In this document: positions 11,250 through 21,762 of the stretch, in pieces
Layout: each line of letters begins with the position of its first letter
How positions within the stretch are numbered: the first letter of the stretch is position 1
Assembly: GCA_022701365.1 (NCBI GenBank)
Contig: JAKUHH010000108.1
Span: 991,821-1,055,820 of the forward strand
Direction of reading: 5' to 3'
DNA length: 64,000 nucleotides
From: Mycocentrospora acerina
Taxonomy: Eukaryota > Ascomycota > Dothideomycetes > Pleosporales
Translations under genes and position numbers: made by a program
The notes under the pieces: model-generated
Told to the model about the DNA's origin: nothing
Database searches by the model: none
The model's input: the letters and a program-made list of their open reading frames with translations, nothing else

Positions 11250-12568
11250 TTAAACGCCAGCCTGCTGAGCAAAGCCGAGACGGGGAGTTCCGGAGGTCGC
11301 CTCGTGGACAATGTACTTGCTCTTCAGGAAGATGTCACCGAAGATGTTGAATCCGATACCAGTGTTGGACTGGATACCACCGAAGCAAGTGGTCGAGGTG
11401 TAAGGAGCGTAGTTGATGTACTTTCCGGGGACAACCTGCTTAACACCACCAACGGTGATGGCGAAGTCGGGAAGCGTAGCAGAGCAAGGGAATGTGTATC
11501 CACCGGCGCTGGCATCGTTCTTGGAACCGGTGACCTTGGCGTAGTATGCGGAAACAACGGCGGTGTCAACATAGATGAGGGTGGTTCCGGTGTCGAGGAT
11601 ACCGCTGATGGACCTGGCAGTGGTGGTGGTGCCGACGCTGTAAGCAGTGGCGCTGAAGCCCCAGAAACCCTGGCTGCTGTCTACGTTGACGTAGGTGATG
11701 GCTCCAGTGTACTTGGCGGTGTCGATGTAACCGAAGTCGTAGGTACCGGCCGCATGGTACTTGAGAGTAACAGCGAAGATAGGGCTAGCGAGCTGGCTCT
11801 TGACGGTATCGAAGAAGGTCTTCTGCTGGACGGGCGAAACCGTGTTGATGGAGCTGAAAGCCAAACCGAGAAGACCGTCGGTGTCGACGTCCGAGGTGAA
11901 GCTGCTCGAAACGGAAGTAGCAGCCTCAACAGCTTGAGAAGTAGCAGTGACACCGCCGACGATGACCTTGTCAGCGTAGACAGCTCCTCCAGCTCCGGAA
12001 CCTGGAAAATGGTGAGTTGATGTTTCTTTGGAAGTCTGCTGGATATCAAGCTTGACTTACCATCACCGTAAGAGATCTTCCAAGAGTAACCCGAAAGCTT
12101 CTTGGTCGAGTCAACTGTGTAGTAGGTGTGGCCGGACAATTGAGAGGAGGCCTGGAGGGAAGAGTAGACCCAGCTGATGGAGTGTTAGTTGGTGTTCGCA
12201 CTTGGTACCGGCTTGACTTACAGGTCAGAGCTGCCAGTGTCGAAGTCCAACTGAAGGGTCTTGCCACCAATGGTAACCGGGCTCAAGTAGCTTGAATCGT
12301 AGCTGTCGGAGGGGTTGGCAGGCTCGGTGCCAGTGACACCAGCATCAACCGCAACCACATTGGCGTTGTCTGCAGCAACAAGCAGGTGTTCCGGGACCGA
12401 CTTGCCATACTTGCGAAGAGTCTTCACGATCTGTGCTGGACCGTTCTTGAAGTGGGTGGCGCGGTGGACTTGCTGGACAGAGAAAGAGGACTTGTCAAGC
12501 TTCACCGGGTTAGCGAGCGCGCTGCTGGCCAGGGCCAGAGCTGCGGCGAGGGATGCGATAGATGGCAT
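11250..12568 (-). CDS. Secreted pepsin-like aspartic protease (A1 family)
   Basis: Predicted 403-residue aspergillopepsin/penicillopepsin-type endopeptidase, active at acidic pH outside the cell. Exons: 12568-12222, 12173-12061, 12001-11250. A signal peptide (MPSIASLAAALALASSALA) is followed by a propeptide with HRATHFKNGP and KYGKSVP typical of fungal pepsins. The mature enzyme shows the first catalytic motif DFDTGSSDLW (Asp near 110), the flap ISYGDGSGA, and the second motif ILDTGTTLIYVD (Asp near 290). The C-terminus NIFGDIFLKSKYIVHE is the conserved end of the fold. The ATG at 12568 is the first in-frame ATG and starts the signal peptide. A TATA-like site lies about 90 bp upstream. No GPI tail, so it is freely secreted. 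Its substrate range is not visible. Confidence 0.95.
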
Positions 12569-14459
12569 CTTGGACAAGATGGAGCAGAGGGATAACCGGA
12601 GAGTGAATGAACCTGAGAGTGTGGGATGAGGAATGACAAGACGGAGAGTTGCCTTGGCTTTATATCAAGCATTGCCATGCGCACGCCATCTCCATTCAAG
12701 CATCAAATGCCAATCCCGGTGCTCTCCATACCGGGCGAGCTACCAGTGTCCAAGCCCGGTGTGGGGCTCAGGTTAACGTCTTAATTAGATTAAAGAACCA
12801 CACCCATCTTGGCAGGTACCTTTGCATCTGGAGATGCGTGGGACCAGATGTGAGATGAGACCTTCTATTCTGAGGTAGGCTGTCCGCGATGAGAATACGC
12901 GTAAATGACCAAATCAAGCGTGTTGAACTAAGAGAGCATCACCAACAGCGCCATCGCCAGCATCGTTATGAAATTTATCGATTGCTTGACTCTGGAAATA
13001 TGCGGGAGAATTTCCTGGAGTGGCATTGGTCACTGAGCAATCAGGGGTCATTACATCGGCGACAATACCATAGTCGTGTAGGGTTGAAACACAGCGACGT
13101 ACGCGTCGCCATTGGATGCGTTTTAGAATAAAAGGAGACAGCGCCAAATCCTAAGGCTGATCATGGGCAGTCCGGGTGCGAGATGTCGCACCTAGTAACT
13201 AGCCCCAGCCAGTCAAGCTCCCGTCAAGCTTTGCCGTCTCCCGCTTGGCGGCGATAAGCTTCTAGTCCCAAAGCCACATCCGCTACTTCTTAAAGTACGT
13301 GCATGGTGCATACCAATTCCTATCAGTAGATTGCTCCATGGACATGGAGATTCAGGTAATGCCCGGACGCGTGCTAGTTGGTTTCTGGGCTGCAGGCAAT
13401 ATAGAATTGCAGTTTGCATGCGCTCAAGGTAGTTTTAGGCATTCGCCATGAACAGTTCATTGGCGTGAAGCCGAGGCTACCTGGGTAAAACTCCAACTAT
13501 TACTAAAATGATTGTTGTCCGTCAATGGCGACATAGGTACGGGAATTTGACTGCCGGCCACGAGTAAGGTCATCTGAGGTTCTGGACTGCCGATCCTGGG
13601 CGCACTCCACGATGATAGACGCTCTGCCGTCGGCGATATCCTAGGTGGCCTTTCACGCGAGGCTGAGTTAGGGAGGTGTAGGATTAAAGAAATCGCCCGG
13701 ACGTTTGTCGTGCATAGGGATAACCCTTAGAAACGCCGAGGCTAGAGGATCGTCCCGCCACACTTGTTCCTAGTCTGACCCAATCGCATTCAGTCATCAC
13801 GGCAGAGGGGGAAGTTGCACATCTAGTCTCCAGCCAGTCAGAGAGTCATTTGACTGGTCTCTACTACCGATAAGGAACAAATCCCCGGACATAATTGCAT
13901 AGGCAATGATGCCTTCCCTGCGAACAATGGCTTCATCACGTCACACATCCAACCTTCCCTGTTGGTCCTAGCTTCCTCTGCAATCCCATGTCCACAACAC
14001 CAAGCGTCCGAATCTAAGAGTACCAAGCACTATAGACAAGCTCGTTGCGGGTGCTTGGCCGGCCATCACATGGCTACATGTTGTCGCCTTTACCTGCCGT
14101 TTTTGTTAAGCTTTCTGCAAGAAGCTTGTACAGAGCAAAGATAAGGATCGCAAGCCTGCTGTTGCATTGCAACCTCCCTCTTCGGTGTGTAGTCTTGGTG
14201 CAGTTTGGACCATACAATATAGATTTAAATGGATTGACACAATATTAGCAAAAAAAGCGTGATAAGCAATGAACAGGTAGATTGCAAAAAGCTTGGTTTA
14301 GCTTGGTGTATGCGATTGGCGCTGGTAATTTCATCATCGGGAGTTTCTCGAGCTGTAGACAGAGGATTGGCGGGGGAGTTTGGAGGCCCTCGGTATCGCG
14401 TATACTTGCTATCCAAGCCTTCCACGTTCGTCCGTATTTCCACAACCCCGTCAGGCTCC
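12569..14459. other. Intergenic region without a supported gene
   Basis: About 1.9 kb between the aspartic protease promoter and the 3' end of Dbp6. Only short open frames with no family resemblance. Beyond the protease TATA-like site I see nothing recognisable. Confidence 0.5.
12658..12666 (-). promoter_or_regulatory. TATA-like box of the aspartic protease gene
   Basis: GATATAAAG on the minus strand, about 90 bp before the start codon, a usual place for a fungal core promoter of a strongly regulated secreted enzyme. Inferred from motif and position only. Confidence 0.45.
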
Positions 14460-16697
14460 TCAAATGCCACCCTCTGCGTTACCTTTCACAGCACCTTCCA
14501 ACTGCTGCAATGCTGTACGATATGCCTTCTTCTTTCCATCCGCAGTAACAACACTCTCTTTCCACTCTAGTCTCTTAATCTTCTTGTCTCCTCTTTTCAC
14601 TCCATCTCCTTTAGCGATTTGATTCAAGAACCAAGCGGCCTCTGACTTTGTGAACAACGTCATAGCCTGTCCACTCTTGCCCGCACGCGCTGTTCGGCCA
14701 ACTCGATGCACATAGCTGGTGATGCTGGTGGGCATATCGTAATTGATGACATGTGAAATGCTGGGAATATCAAGACCTCTTGATGCGGCGTCAGAAGCAA
14801 TCAAAATTTTGATCGCGCCTGTATTGAAGGACTTGAGAAGCTTTTTCGCGGCTTCAGCCGTAGATGCACGAGTCATGGTTTTCAAGTACTTTTTGAAATT
14901 GGGCTCGAGTACGGAGAGGAGATGCGATAGTCGAGATGCGTTTTCGTTGCTTTTTGTGAAGATCAAGACGCGACTTTCATGGGTGGATATAGAGTTTGTC
15001 TCCTCATTGTCGGAGTCGTCTTCAGATGAAGAGCCCGAGTCGGAAGAACCTGAAGATGGGCCTGTTTTACCACTGGACTTGACACCTTGGAAAATGTAAG
15101 TATTCAACACATGCAGCAAATGTAACGGCTTGTTTGAGCCGTCACCAACATGTGCCGAAAACTCTTCCAGTGTTGATGGTAATTCAAAGACATTGTCTTC
15201 GTTTTCAAGTGGCTGCACCTCTGTTATTTCATCTTGAACGACCACCAGCTTCGGCCGTTTGAGTCTCAACGTGCCTAATTTAGTAAGGTCTTTCTCCATT
15301 GTCGCGCTCAACACAACTTTCGTGAGTTGTCTACGAGCGGGCAATGCTACTGACCATATAGAGCCAGCTTCTCGCTTGTGTAGACGTTCTTGCGCGTTCA
15401 TGAAATCAGTACGCGTCTCGCCATGGAGAGCCTCCATCAGAACACTTGCCCAACCTTGGAAGTTTTGATTCAGCAGTTGGTCTGCTTCGTCAATGACCAA
15501 CCAGCGAACGGAGTTGAGAAGGAAACCTGTAGTGTGTTCAATGTGCTCGACAAGTCGTCCGGGAGTGCAGATGAGTATGTCGACCCCGGAGTCGTAACGA
15601 GGAACGTGATCTAGAGGCATGCTCATTAGGTCGTCAAATACACCTCCTTTTTCCACAAAACCCGTCTTCAACTGCTGTGAATATCTCTCGTGCAACTCCT
15701 TGGCCCTTTTCGGATCATATTGAGACCGTAACTTGACAAGTTCTTTTTGTTCCGTAGCGAGTGCGATGTTGCCTAGCGCCGTTCCTACTTTGATCTTCGT
15801 TCCACCACAAAGCTCTTCTGCGGTCTGTAGCGCCTGGTGAACCAGTTGCCGGCTCGGGACAACGACAATAGCAGTAAGCACGGGCACGACGCGGTCCTTC
15901 AAAGCTTCGATTATTGGCAAGAGATAGGCCAGCGTCTTTCCAGATCCAGTCTTTGCGGAAACGCAGATATCGCCCAAGTGCTGCTCGAACCCGGGGTGCA
16001 GCATAGGCAACAAGGCCGTCTGAACAGCCAAAGCATCTTTAAATCCCTGCTTCTCTAGTTTCTTCGCAAAGAATGGTTGAACACCCAACTCTTCAAAAGG
16101 CGTTACCTTGGACGCTTCAATCGTTACAGGCTGCGCTAGCCATGTGGGCAGGGTTGAAAATGTGGGTTCGAAAGCGGCCTCGGGTACGAGCGCAGGCTGG
16201 GGCATTGGCCGTAGATCTGCAGGCTGTCAGTCATTGTCCATAATAAGCCCTAGAAGCTATCGCTGTATGAAAGCTCCAGCCTGAGGAATCATACCATGAA
16301 GTTCCTCCTCCGGCTGGTCATTTTGCTCCTCTACATCACCCTCCTCGCGTCGTGCTTCTGCCTGCTTTGATACTTTTTCGAACTTGGAGAAAATTGTCTT
16401 GTGCTTTTTTGGACTTTCCTCATCCTGTTCCTCGTTTCCCTCCGAGTCGCGCTTCCGTTTCTTGGGCTTCTTGACAACCTTTGCAGTCTCGGCAGCCTCC
16501 TCGTCTGCTTCTGTCGGCGTTGCGGTCGACGTGTCTGGTTCGCTCTTTCTCGTTTTCGACTTCTTCTCTTTTCTAATCGGAGACAATGCTTTTACCACCA
16601 AATCTTGGGGCGGAGGCGACGACGACGTGGGCAGCGGCGACTGCTGCTTGACCGCAGGTTTGGGCGGAACCCAGCGTTTAAAAAGTGGCGCAGGCAT
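14460..16697 (-). CDS. DBP6: ATP-dependent RNA helicase Dbp6 (DEAD box, DDX51 type)
   Basis: Predicted 719-residue nucleolar helicase needed for early 60S ribosomal subunit assembly. Exons: 16697-16295 and 16216-14460. The first 130 residues are charged and Lys-rich (nucleolar type), beginning MPAPLFKRW as in Dbp6 proteins. Helicase motifs follow in order: AKTGSGKT (222-229), VVPSRQL (Ia), TPGRL (Ib), IDEADQLL (DEAD at 377-380), LSATM (III), LIFTKS (IV), DAASRGLD (V) and HRVGRTARAG (VI, from 638). An acidic Ser/Asp insert (SSGSSDSGSSSEDDSDNEE) separates the two RecA-like domains, and a MPQP motif precedes the core, both seen in this subfamily. The ATG at 16697 is used because the codon before it in frame is GTG. 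Transcribed away from PIG-A over a 338 bp shared promoter. Confidence 0.93.
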
Positions 16698-17035
16698 AGT
16701 AGGATGTCGTCGCACAGCCTGGATAGGTTCAATGACGTTTGCGCGTCCACCCGCTATATCTTATGGTGTATTGGAGACCGTCTGCTTGTGTCGATTGGTG
16801 GTTGGGTGTTGAATGCGCGTAAGCAGCGTCGTGTATTGAATCAAAGCTGCAGTTGCCAAAAATTTAGTCGGAGCCATGTCCTTATCGATAAGAGACGCGC
16901 CTACCTTCACCAGCGACTCCTGATGAAGGTGAACTTCCTTCTGCTTCACCATATACCCTCCTTCATGCGCCCTTGGTCGGTCATGTATTCGTCGTTTGGT
17001 TGCAATCAAGGATTCAATCCTTGCCTGTCGTCGAA
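16698..17035. promoter_or_regulatory. Divergent promoter region DBP6 / GPI3
   Basis: 338 bp between two start codons pointing outward, so it must carry both promoters and leaders. No specific factor site is claimed. Confidence 0.5.
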
Positions 17036-18749
17036 ATGCCCTATAACATCGCGTAAGTTTCATCAATTTCCCCGCAATCTGTCCACTCAAGCAAGCTCAC
17101 GCGCAACAGCATGGTTAGCGACAACTTCTACCCTCAGCCCGGTACGAGGTCTTCTTCAAGCTTAAAAAACCCGTCTCATGAATCACAGGAGGAGTGGAGA
17201 GTCATATGTACCAACTGTCAAGTGTATGACTTGCCCACTCATATAACTTCCCCCCTAACGACCACAGAAACTCATCGACCGTGGACATAAGGTCATCGTC
17301 ATTACGCATGCATACAAGGGTCGAACAGGTGTACGCTACCTGACTAATGGCCTAAAAGTCTACTACGTGCCTTTCTTTGTCATATACCGCGAGACGACCT
17401 TTCCGACCGTTTTCTCCTTCTTTCCTGTTTTTCGTAATATCGTGATACGCGAACGTATAGAAATTGTTCACGGCCATGCCAGCCTTAGTAGTCTCTGTCA
17501 TGAGGCTATCTTGCATGCGCGGACAATGGGCTTGAGAACCGTCTTCACAGATCATAGTCTGTTTGGCTTTGCTGATGCTGGAAGTATTCTCACGAATAAG
17601 CTTTTAAAATTTACTTTGAGCGATATTGACCATGTCATTTGCGTCAGCCACACCTGGTACCTGACCTCCTTTAATTACAGTGAGTATCTTCTGACTATTC
17701 ACAGCAAAGAGAACACGGTCCTAAGGGCGTCACTTGACCCTCTAATGGTATCGGTCATTCCCAATGCAGTTGTCGCTGAGAATTTCCGCCCTTTGTCGTA
17801 TGATTCATCAGATCCAAAGTATCGAAACGTTCCCGGACCTCCGCAGCGCATCGGACCGGACGATATCATCACTATTGTGGTCATTTCCCGACTGTACTAT
17901 AACAAGGGCACAGATCTGCTTGTTGCATCGATACCGCGGATCATTGCATCGCATCCAAACGTCCACTTCATAATTGCCGGTAATGGGCCCAAGGCGATCG
18001 ACCTCGAGCAAATGATTGAACGAAATGTCCTACAAGACAAGGTCTCGATGATTGGCCCTGTACGTCATGAGGAGGTTCGGGATGTTATGGTCCGTGGGCA
18101 TATTTACCTCCACCCATCACTCACAGAAGCATTTGGCACTGTTATTGTGGAAGCCGCATCTTGTGGCCTCTATGTCGTATGCACGCGAGTCGGCGGTATT
18201 CCCGAGGTACTTCCAACACACATGACAGAGTTTGCCGCACCTGAAGAAGACGAGATTGTTGAAGCCACCGGTCGTGCCATCGCAAAACTAAGGGCAGGCA
18301 AAGTAAGAACTGAATTGTTCCATAACCAAGTGAAGCAAATGTACTCTTGGACAGACGTTGCGCAACGAACAGAGAGAGTGTATGATGGCATCAGCGGCCT
18401 CATAAGCCACAGTGAATTCTACCAGGGCGCAGGGGCTGCCGGAGCATGGAGTGCTACACGAGGTCGCGCTGGTGTTCAGAGCTTTGCGCTTATAGAGCGA
18501 CTCAAACGGTACTACGGGTGTGGTATCTGGGCTGGAAAGCTCTTTTGCCTCTGCGTTATTGTCGACTATCTGCTCTATGTTATCCTGGAAATCTTTGCGC
18601 CAAGATCGCGCATTGACATTTGCAAGGACTGGCCAAAGAAGATTTTCAAGGAAGGAAAGGGAAATGATACAGAAGCGAACAAGGACGTAAATGGTTTACT
18701 CAGAAAGAGGAGCTCTCGGTACCGGAGAGAGAAGTTGGACGATAGCTGA
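17036..18749 (+). CDS. GPI3: PIG-A / Gpi3, GlcNAc transferase of GPI-anchor synthesis
   Basis: Predicted 505-residue catalytic subunit of the ER complex that moves GlcNAc from UDP-GlcNAc to phosphatidylinositol, the first step of GPI-anchor synthesis. Five exons: 17036-17052, 17110-17141, 17189-17223, 17268-17656, 17705-18749. Three tiny exons encode MPYNIAMVSDNFYPQPGGVE, the invariant N-terminus. Then come YQLSSKLIDRGHKVIVITHAY, HGHAS, TDHSLFGFAD, VSHTCKENTVLRA (formed by the last splice), IPNAV and the GT4 motif EAFGTVIVE (Glu near 299 and 307). A C-terminal membrane segment (LFCLCVIVDYLLYVILEIFA) is followed by a basic cytosolic tail. All exon phases agree. The last intron is 48 bp and stop-free, so its retention would add 16 residues in frame. 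Confidence 0.94.
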
Positions 18750-18966
18750 AGACGTGAAAGTGTACGAGGGAATCTCGGGAAGGCAATTTGGAGAATGATG
18801 CTGGTTGAAAGTATATTACTCGCTGTAGCCCACATGGAACACAGCAATGATTACAGGAAAGGAAATGTCGTCAATGATATCCTCGAGACCAAACACAACA
18901 ACAATAAGACAAGCAAAACGCCAATCAATGCTCTGTACACTAACACTCCACCCACAGTTGCAACGC

Positions 18967-19746
18967 TTAGGCATAGAACCAGTATTGCGCGGCATACTCG
19001 ACCGAAAACCCTCCATTGATTCCATCGCAGGTCTTGGGCGCCATACCTCCCGCAGTATGTACACGGTAAACCTCCTTAAAATCTCCCTCTACAGCGTTGA
19101 GCTTCAACCACGGCACGCTACCCATGCCATTGCTTCCCTTGTCCGCATTCGCCGGTGCACTGCTCTTGATGACATCGGCTGTCGCCTGCACGTAGCCGTA
19201 GTCGACACGTTCCGTCTGGAGCTTGAACAACGGGATCTTCTTTTCGGTGAACTCGTGGTGGCCTGACAGGCGGGACTCGGCGAAAGTAGACGTGGGGATG
19301 GTGTAGCGCAAGGCGATTTTGGTCACGTCGGCGACGACAGCAGGCGAGTTCACACTGTCACATGTGGCGTTGAAGAGCGTGGCGATGGCGCCAATGGCGA
19401 CGGGGACGACGGAGGGGGACGCAGACGCGCAGGTGTAGTTTTGCGTGCCGCGGCCAATGGCGACGTGGCGAAGAGTGAGACCTTGTCCTACGGCGGGGAG
19501 GGGTGTTGGAGCTGCAGTCATCATGTTAGTTTTCTTTTTTTGGATGGGTATGCGGGTCGGAGAAAGAGGGGAGAGGGGGTGCGTACCGATTGGCAGAACG
19601 GCATTGGAGAGATCACATTGCGATGCGGAGTCCTGGAGCTTGCGGGGGATGAGTTGCGCAATAGAGTCGAATGTTTGGGTGGGCGCGGCGAGGAGGGTGG
19701 CCGGCGCGAGGGCGAGGAGCAGCGATATGGGGGCGGTGAATAGCAT
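18967..19746 (-). CDS. Secreted DUF3455 family protein
   Basis: Predicted 234-residue protein with a signal peptide (MLFTAPISLLLALAPATLLA) and a DUF3455 domain, a fungal family of unknown activity sometimes mislabelled malate dehydrogenase. Exons: 19746-19587 and 19511-18967. Family features seen are LTLRHVAIGRGTQNYTC, the paired Cys (NYTC and NATC), GHHEFTEKKIPLFKL, WLKLNAVEG and the end EVYRVHTAGG...YAAQYWFY. Four Cys remain after the signal peptide and could form two disulfides. The gene converges on PIG-A with 217 bp between stops. Extracellular location is inferred; no catalytic residues are known. Confidence 0.85.
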   Translation of the reverse strand: MLFTAPISLLLALAPATLLAAPTQTFDSIAQLIPRKLQDSASQCDLSNAVLPIGTHPLSPLSPTRIPIQKKKTNMMTAAPTPLPAVGQGLTLRHVAIGRGTQNYTCASASPSVVPVAIGAIATLFNATCDSVNSPAVVADVTKIALRYTIPTSTFAESRLSGHHEFTEKKIPLFKLQTERVDYGYVQATADVIKSSAPANADKGSNGMGSVPWLKLNAVEGDFKEVYRVHTAGGMAPKTCDGINGGFSVEYAAQYWFYA

Positions 19747-21762
19747 ATCGAGTATGTGTGTAAGTATAGTGTAGGTTGATTTGGACTGGTCGAGTTGGCT
19801 GGCTGGATTGTTGCAATGGTGGTGATGTCTGATACAATAATGTTGATATTGTTCCGCGCACAAAGTGGTATTATATCCAAGCCAGTTGGGAAGTGGGGAG
19901 GAGGGGAGGGATGATGTTTCTGCTGATAATTCCTCTGCTGACGCTGATGCTGATTTCCCGCGATGCAAGTCCTCGAAATAGATATAGAAGGATCTCAGAA
20001 TGGCAGCGTAGTAAGAGTAGAAGAATAATTAGACAAAGCAACAGCAATAGAATGAGAGAGCCAGTCCCTTGGTAAAATAACCCCACTCGGATGAGAAGAT
20101 ACAAGTGAAAACAGTAAAAGCACGAATAGAAGATGGACAGTGTGTTTTTTTGTGTTTGTTTGTTTTTCTGGTTTGGTCTGGTCGGAGAATGGATACAAGG
20201 AAGGAACAAAATACATGCAGGTGTGAGGCGTGTACCCTATATACTCCACTTGTCTCATTCTACAAATTCCAAGGTCTACTGCAACTAGGGAAATTGCATT
20301 TGAACTAGAATACCATGCGTGGTACGTGTGCTGGCAAAACAATGGAAAAGCCCATGGTAGATTTCTCGCATCTTGGTGTCTTGGTTCGGCGCTTACGCTG
20401 CCGTTGGGGGGAGGAGTTGACGCTGGGGTGTATTTTTAGATGGCGCGCGATGGCGCGGGAGTTGGTTGGCTGAGCGGCGCTGGAAACAGAACGGAATAGA
20501 ACGTGGCGGGTGCTGATCTTCCGAGGCGCTGGCGGGGACATGTGGGACGGGCGCTTGGGTGATGGAGTGGAAGCCGAAGTCTTAGAGGAACAATGTTTAT
20601 TTTGGGAGGTGGTGTTTGTGGGTGTATGGATCGATTGTTTGTTTGCTTGTCGGTAGATGGAAGGTTGGTATTGAGACAGACTTGAGCTGCGCATTCTTCT
20701 TTACTCTCCTTTTTTGCACAGAGCGACGCCTAACCATGGATCGTTTGTGCTCTTCTTACGAAAAGATAAATGCACTCTACTCATAATCGCACGTCTCGAA
20801 CGAGCATACATACATACATACAATCCCATCTCCTCTTCCTCCTCCCGCTCCTACTCTCAATCTAATCCCCGCCTTTCCCCTCCCTTCTCCCAAGCAACCC
20901 CAAGACACCCAACCGCCCTTGACATACGCACCCAACAAGCCACGCACACACACACACACATACATACACAGAAAATCTTGGAACCACGCACACACGCAAG
21001 CGACACGACACGCACTCCCGACGCGCAAACCCCCCACTCACAAATACCTCACTCCCAACCACCTCACTCGCAAACGCCCACCCATCCACCCGCCCTCCCG
21101 CAGAGCCGCTCGTCCCACCCCCAACCAACCACAAACCACGAAACCCCTCCCCTTCTTCGCTTCAGCTAATCAGACCCCTTTAGCCAATCACCATCTCCAG
21201 CCTACAAAATCCCACCCTTGTGTATAGAGAGAAGTAGCGCTCGATGAGGAAGGTGTGGGGCTTAATATATGCATGGTATACATATATGTGTATTTTGGTA
21301 TAGAAGATAGGTAGTAGGGAATGGGGTGTTGCTAATTTGGGAGTACTACGTACTTGCTGGGTAGAAGAGGGAATAGTGGGAGGGAGGATGATGATAGGCG
21401 GTGAGTTGTTTTTGTGCATGTTTTGGTATATTGGCCTGGTTGATATGCTCTTGATGTGTGTGTGTGTGCTGGCTTGGTGATGTTATTTTGAGACGTACAC
21501 GCGTAGCGAGAATCATGACAGGAGGGATATTGTAGAAGGTATTGGCTGCAAGGGGGAAAAATATGTTCAGTTGGGATGGTGATGGGCACCAAGCGCATAC
21601 ACTGACTGACTGAGTGCTACTTGAAGTAAGAAAAAAACGCCAATAAAAGTACAGTGTAGATCCTACCGTTCGTTTCATTACCGTACCGTGCCGTACTGTA
21701 CGACACCCATTTATCCCTTCACAACCGTCACCACTAGCACTAGCACTGCTACTTCTACACTC
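19747..21762. other. Intergenic region, low complexity, no supported gene
   Basis: About 2 kb. A TATAAT-like site on the minus strand (19868-19877) sits about 125 bp before the DUF3455 start and may be its core promoter. From 20800 to 21170 the plus strand is C/A-rich with AC and ACAT repeats. Open frames there read as Pro/Thr/His repeats. A 129-codon frame at 20305-20694 (minus) is Ser/Thr/Arg-rich and resembles nothing I know. Confidence 0.5.

Noticed and set aside
20305..20694. 129-codon Ser/Thr/Arg-rich frame, minus strand
   Set aside because: No signal peptide, domain or neighbouring exon; composition follows the local base bias.
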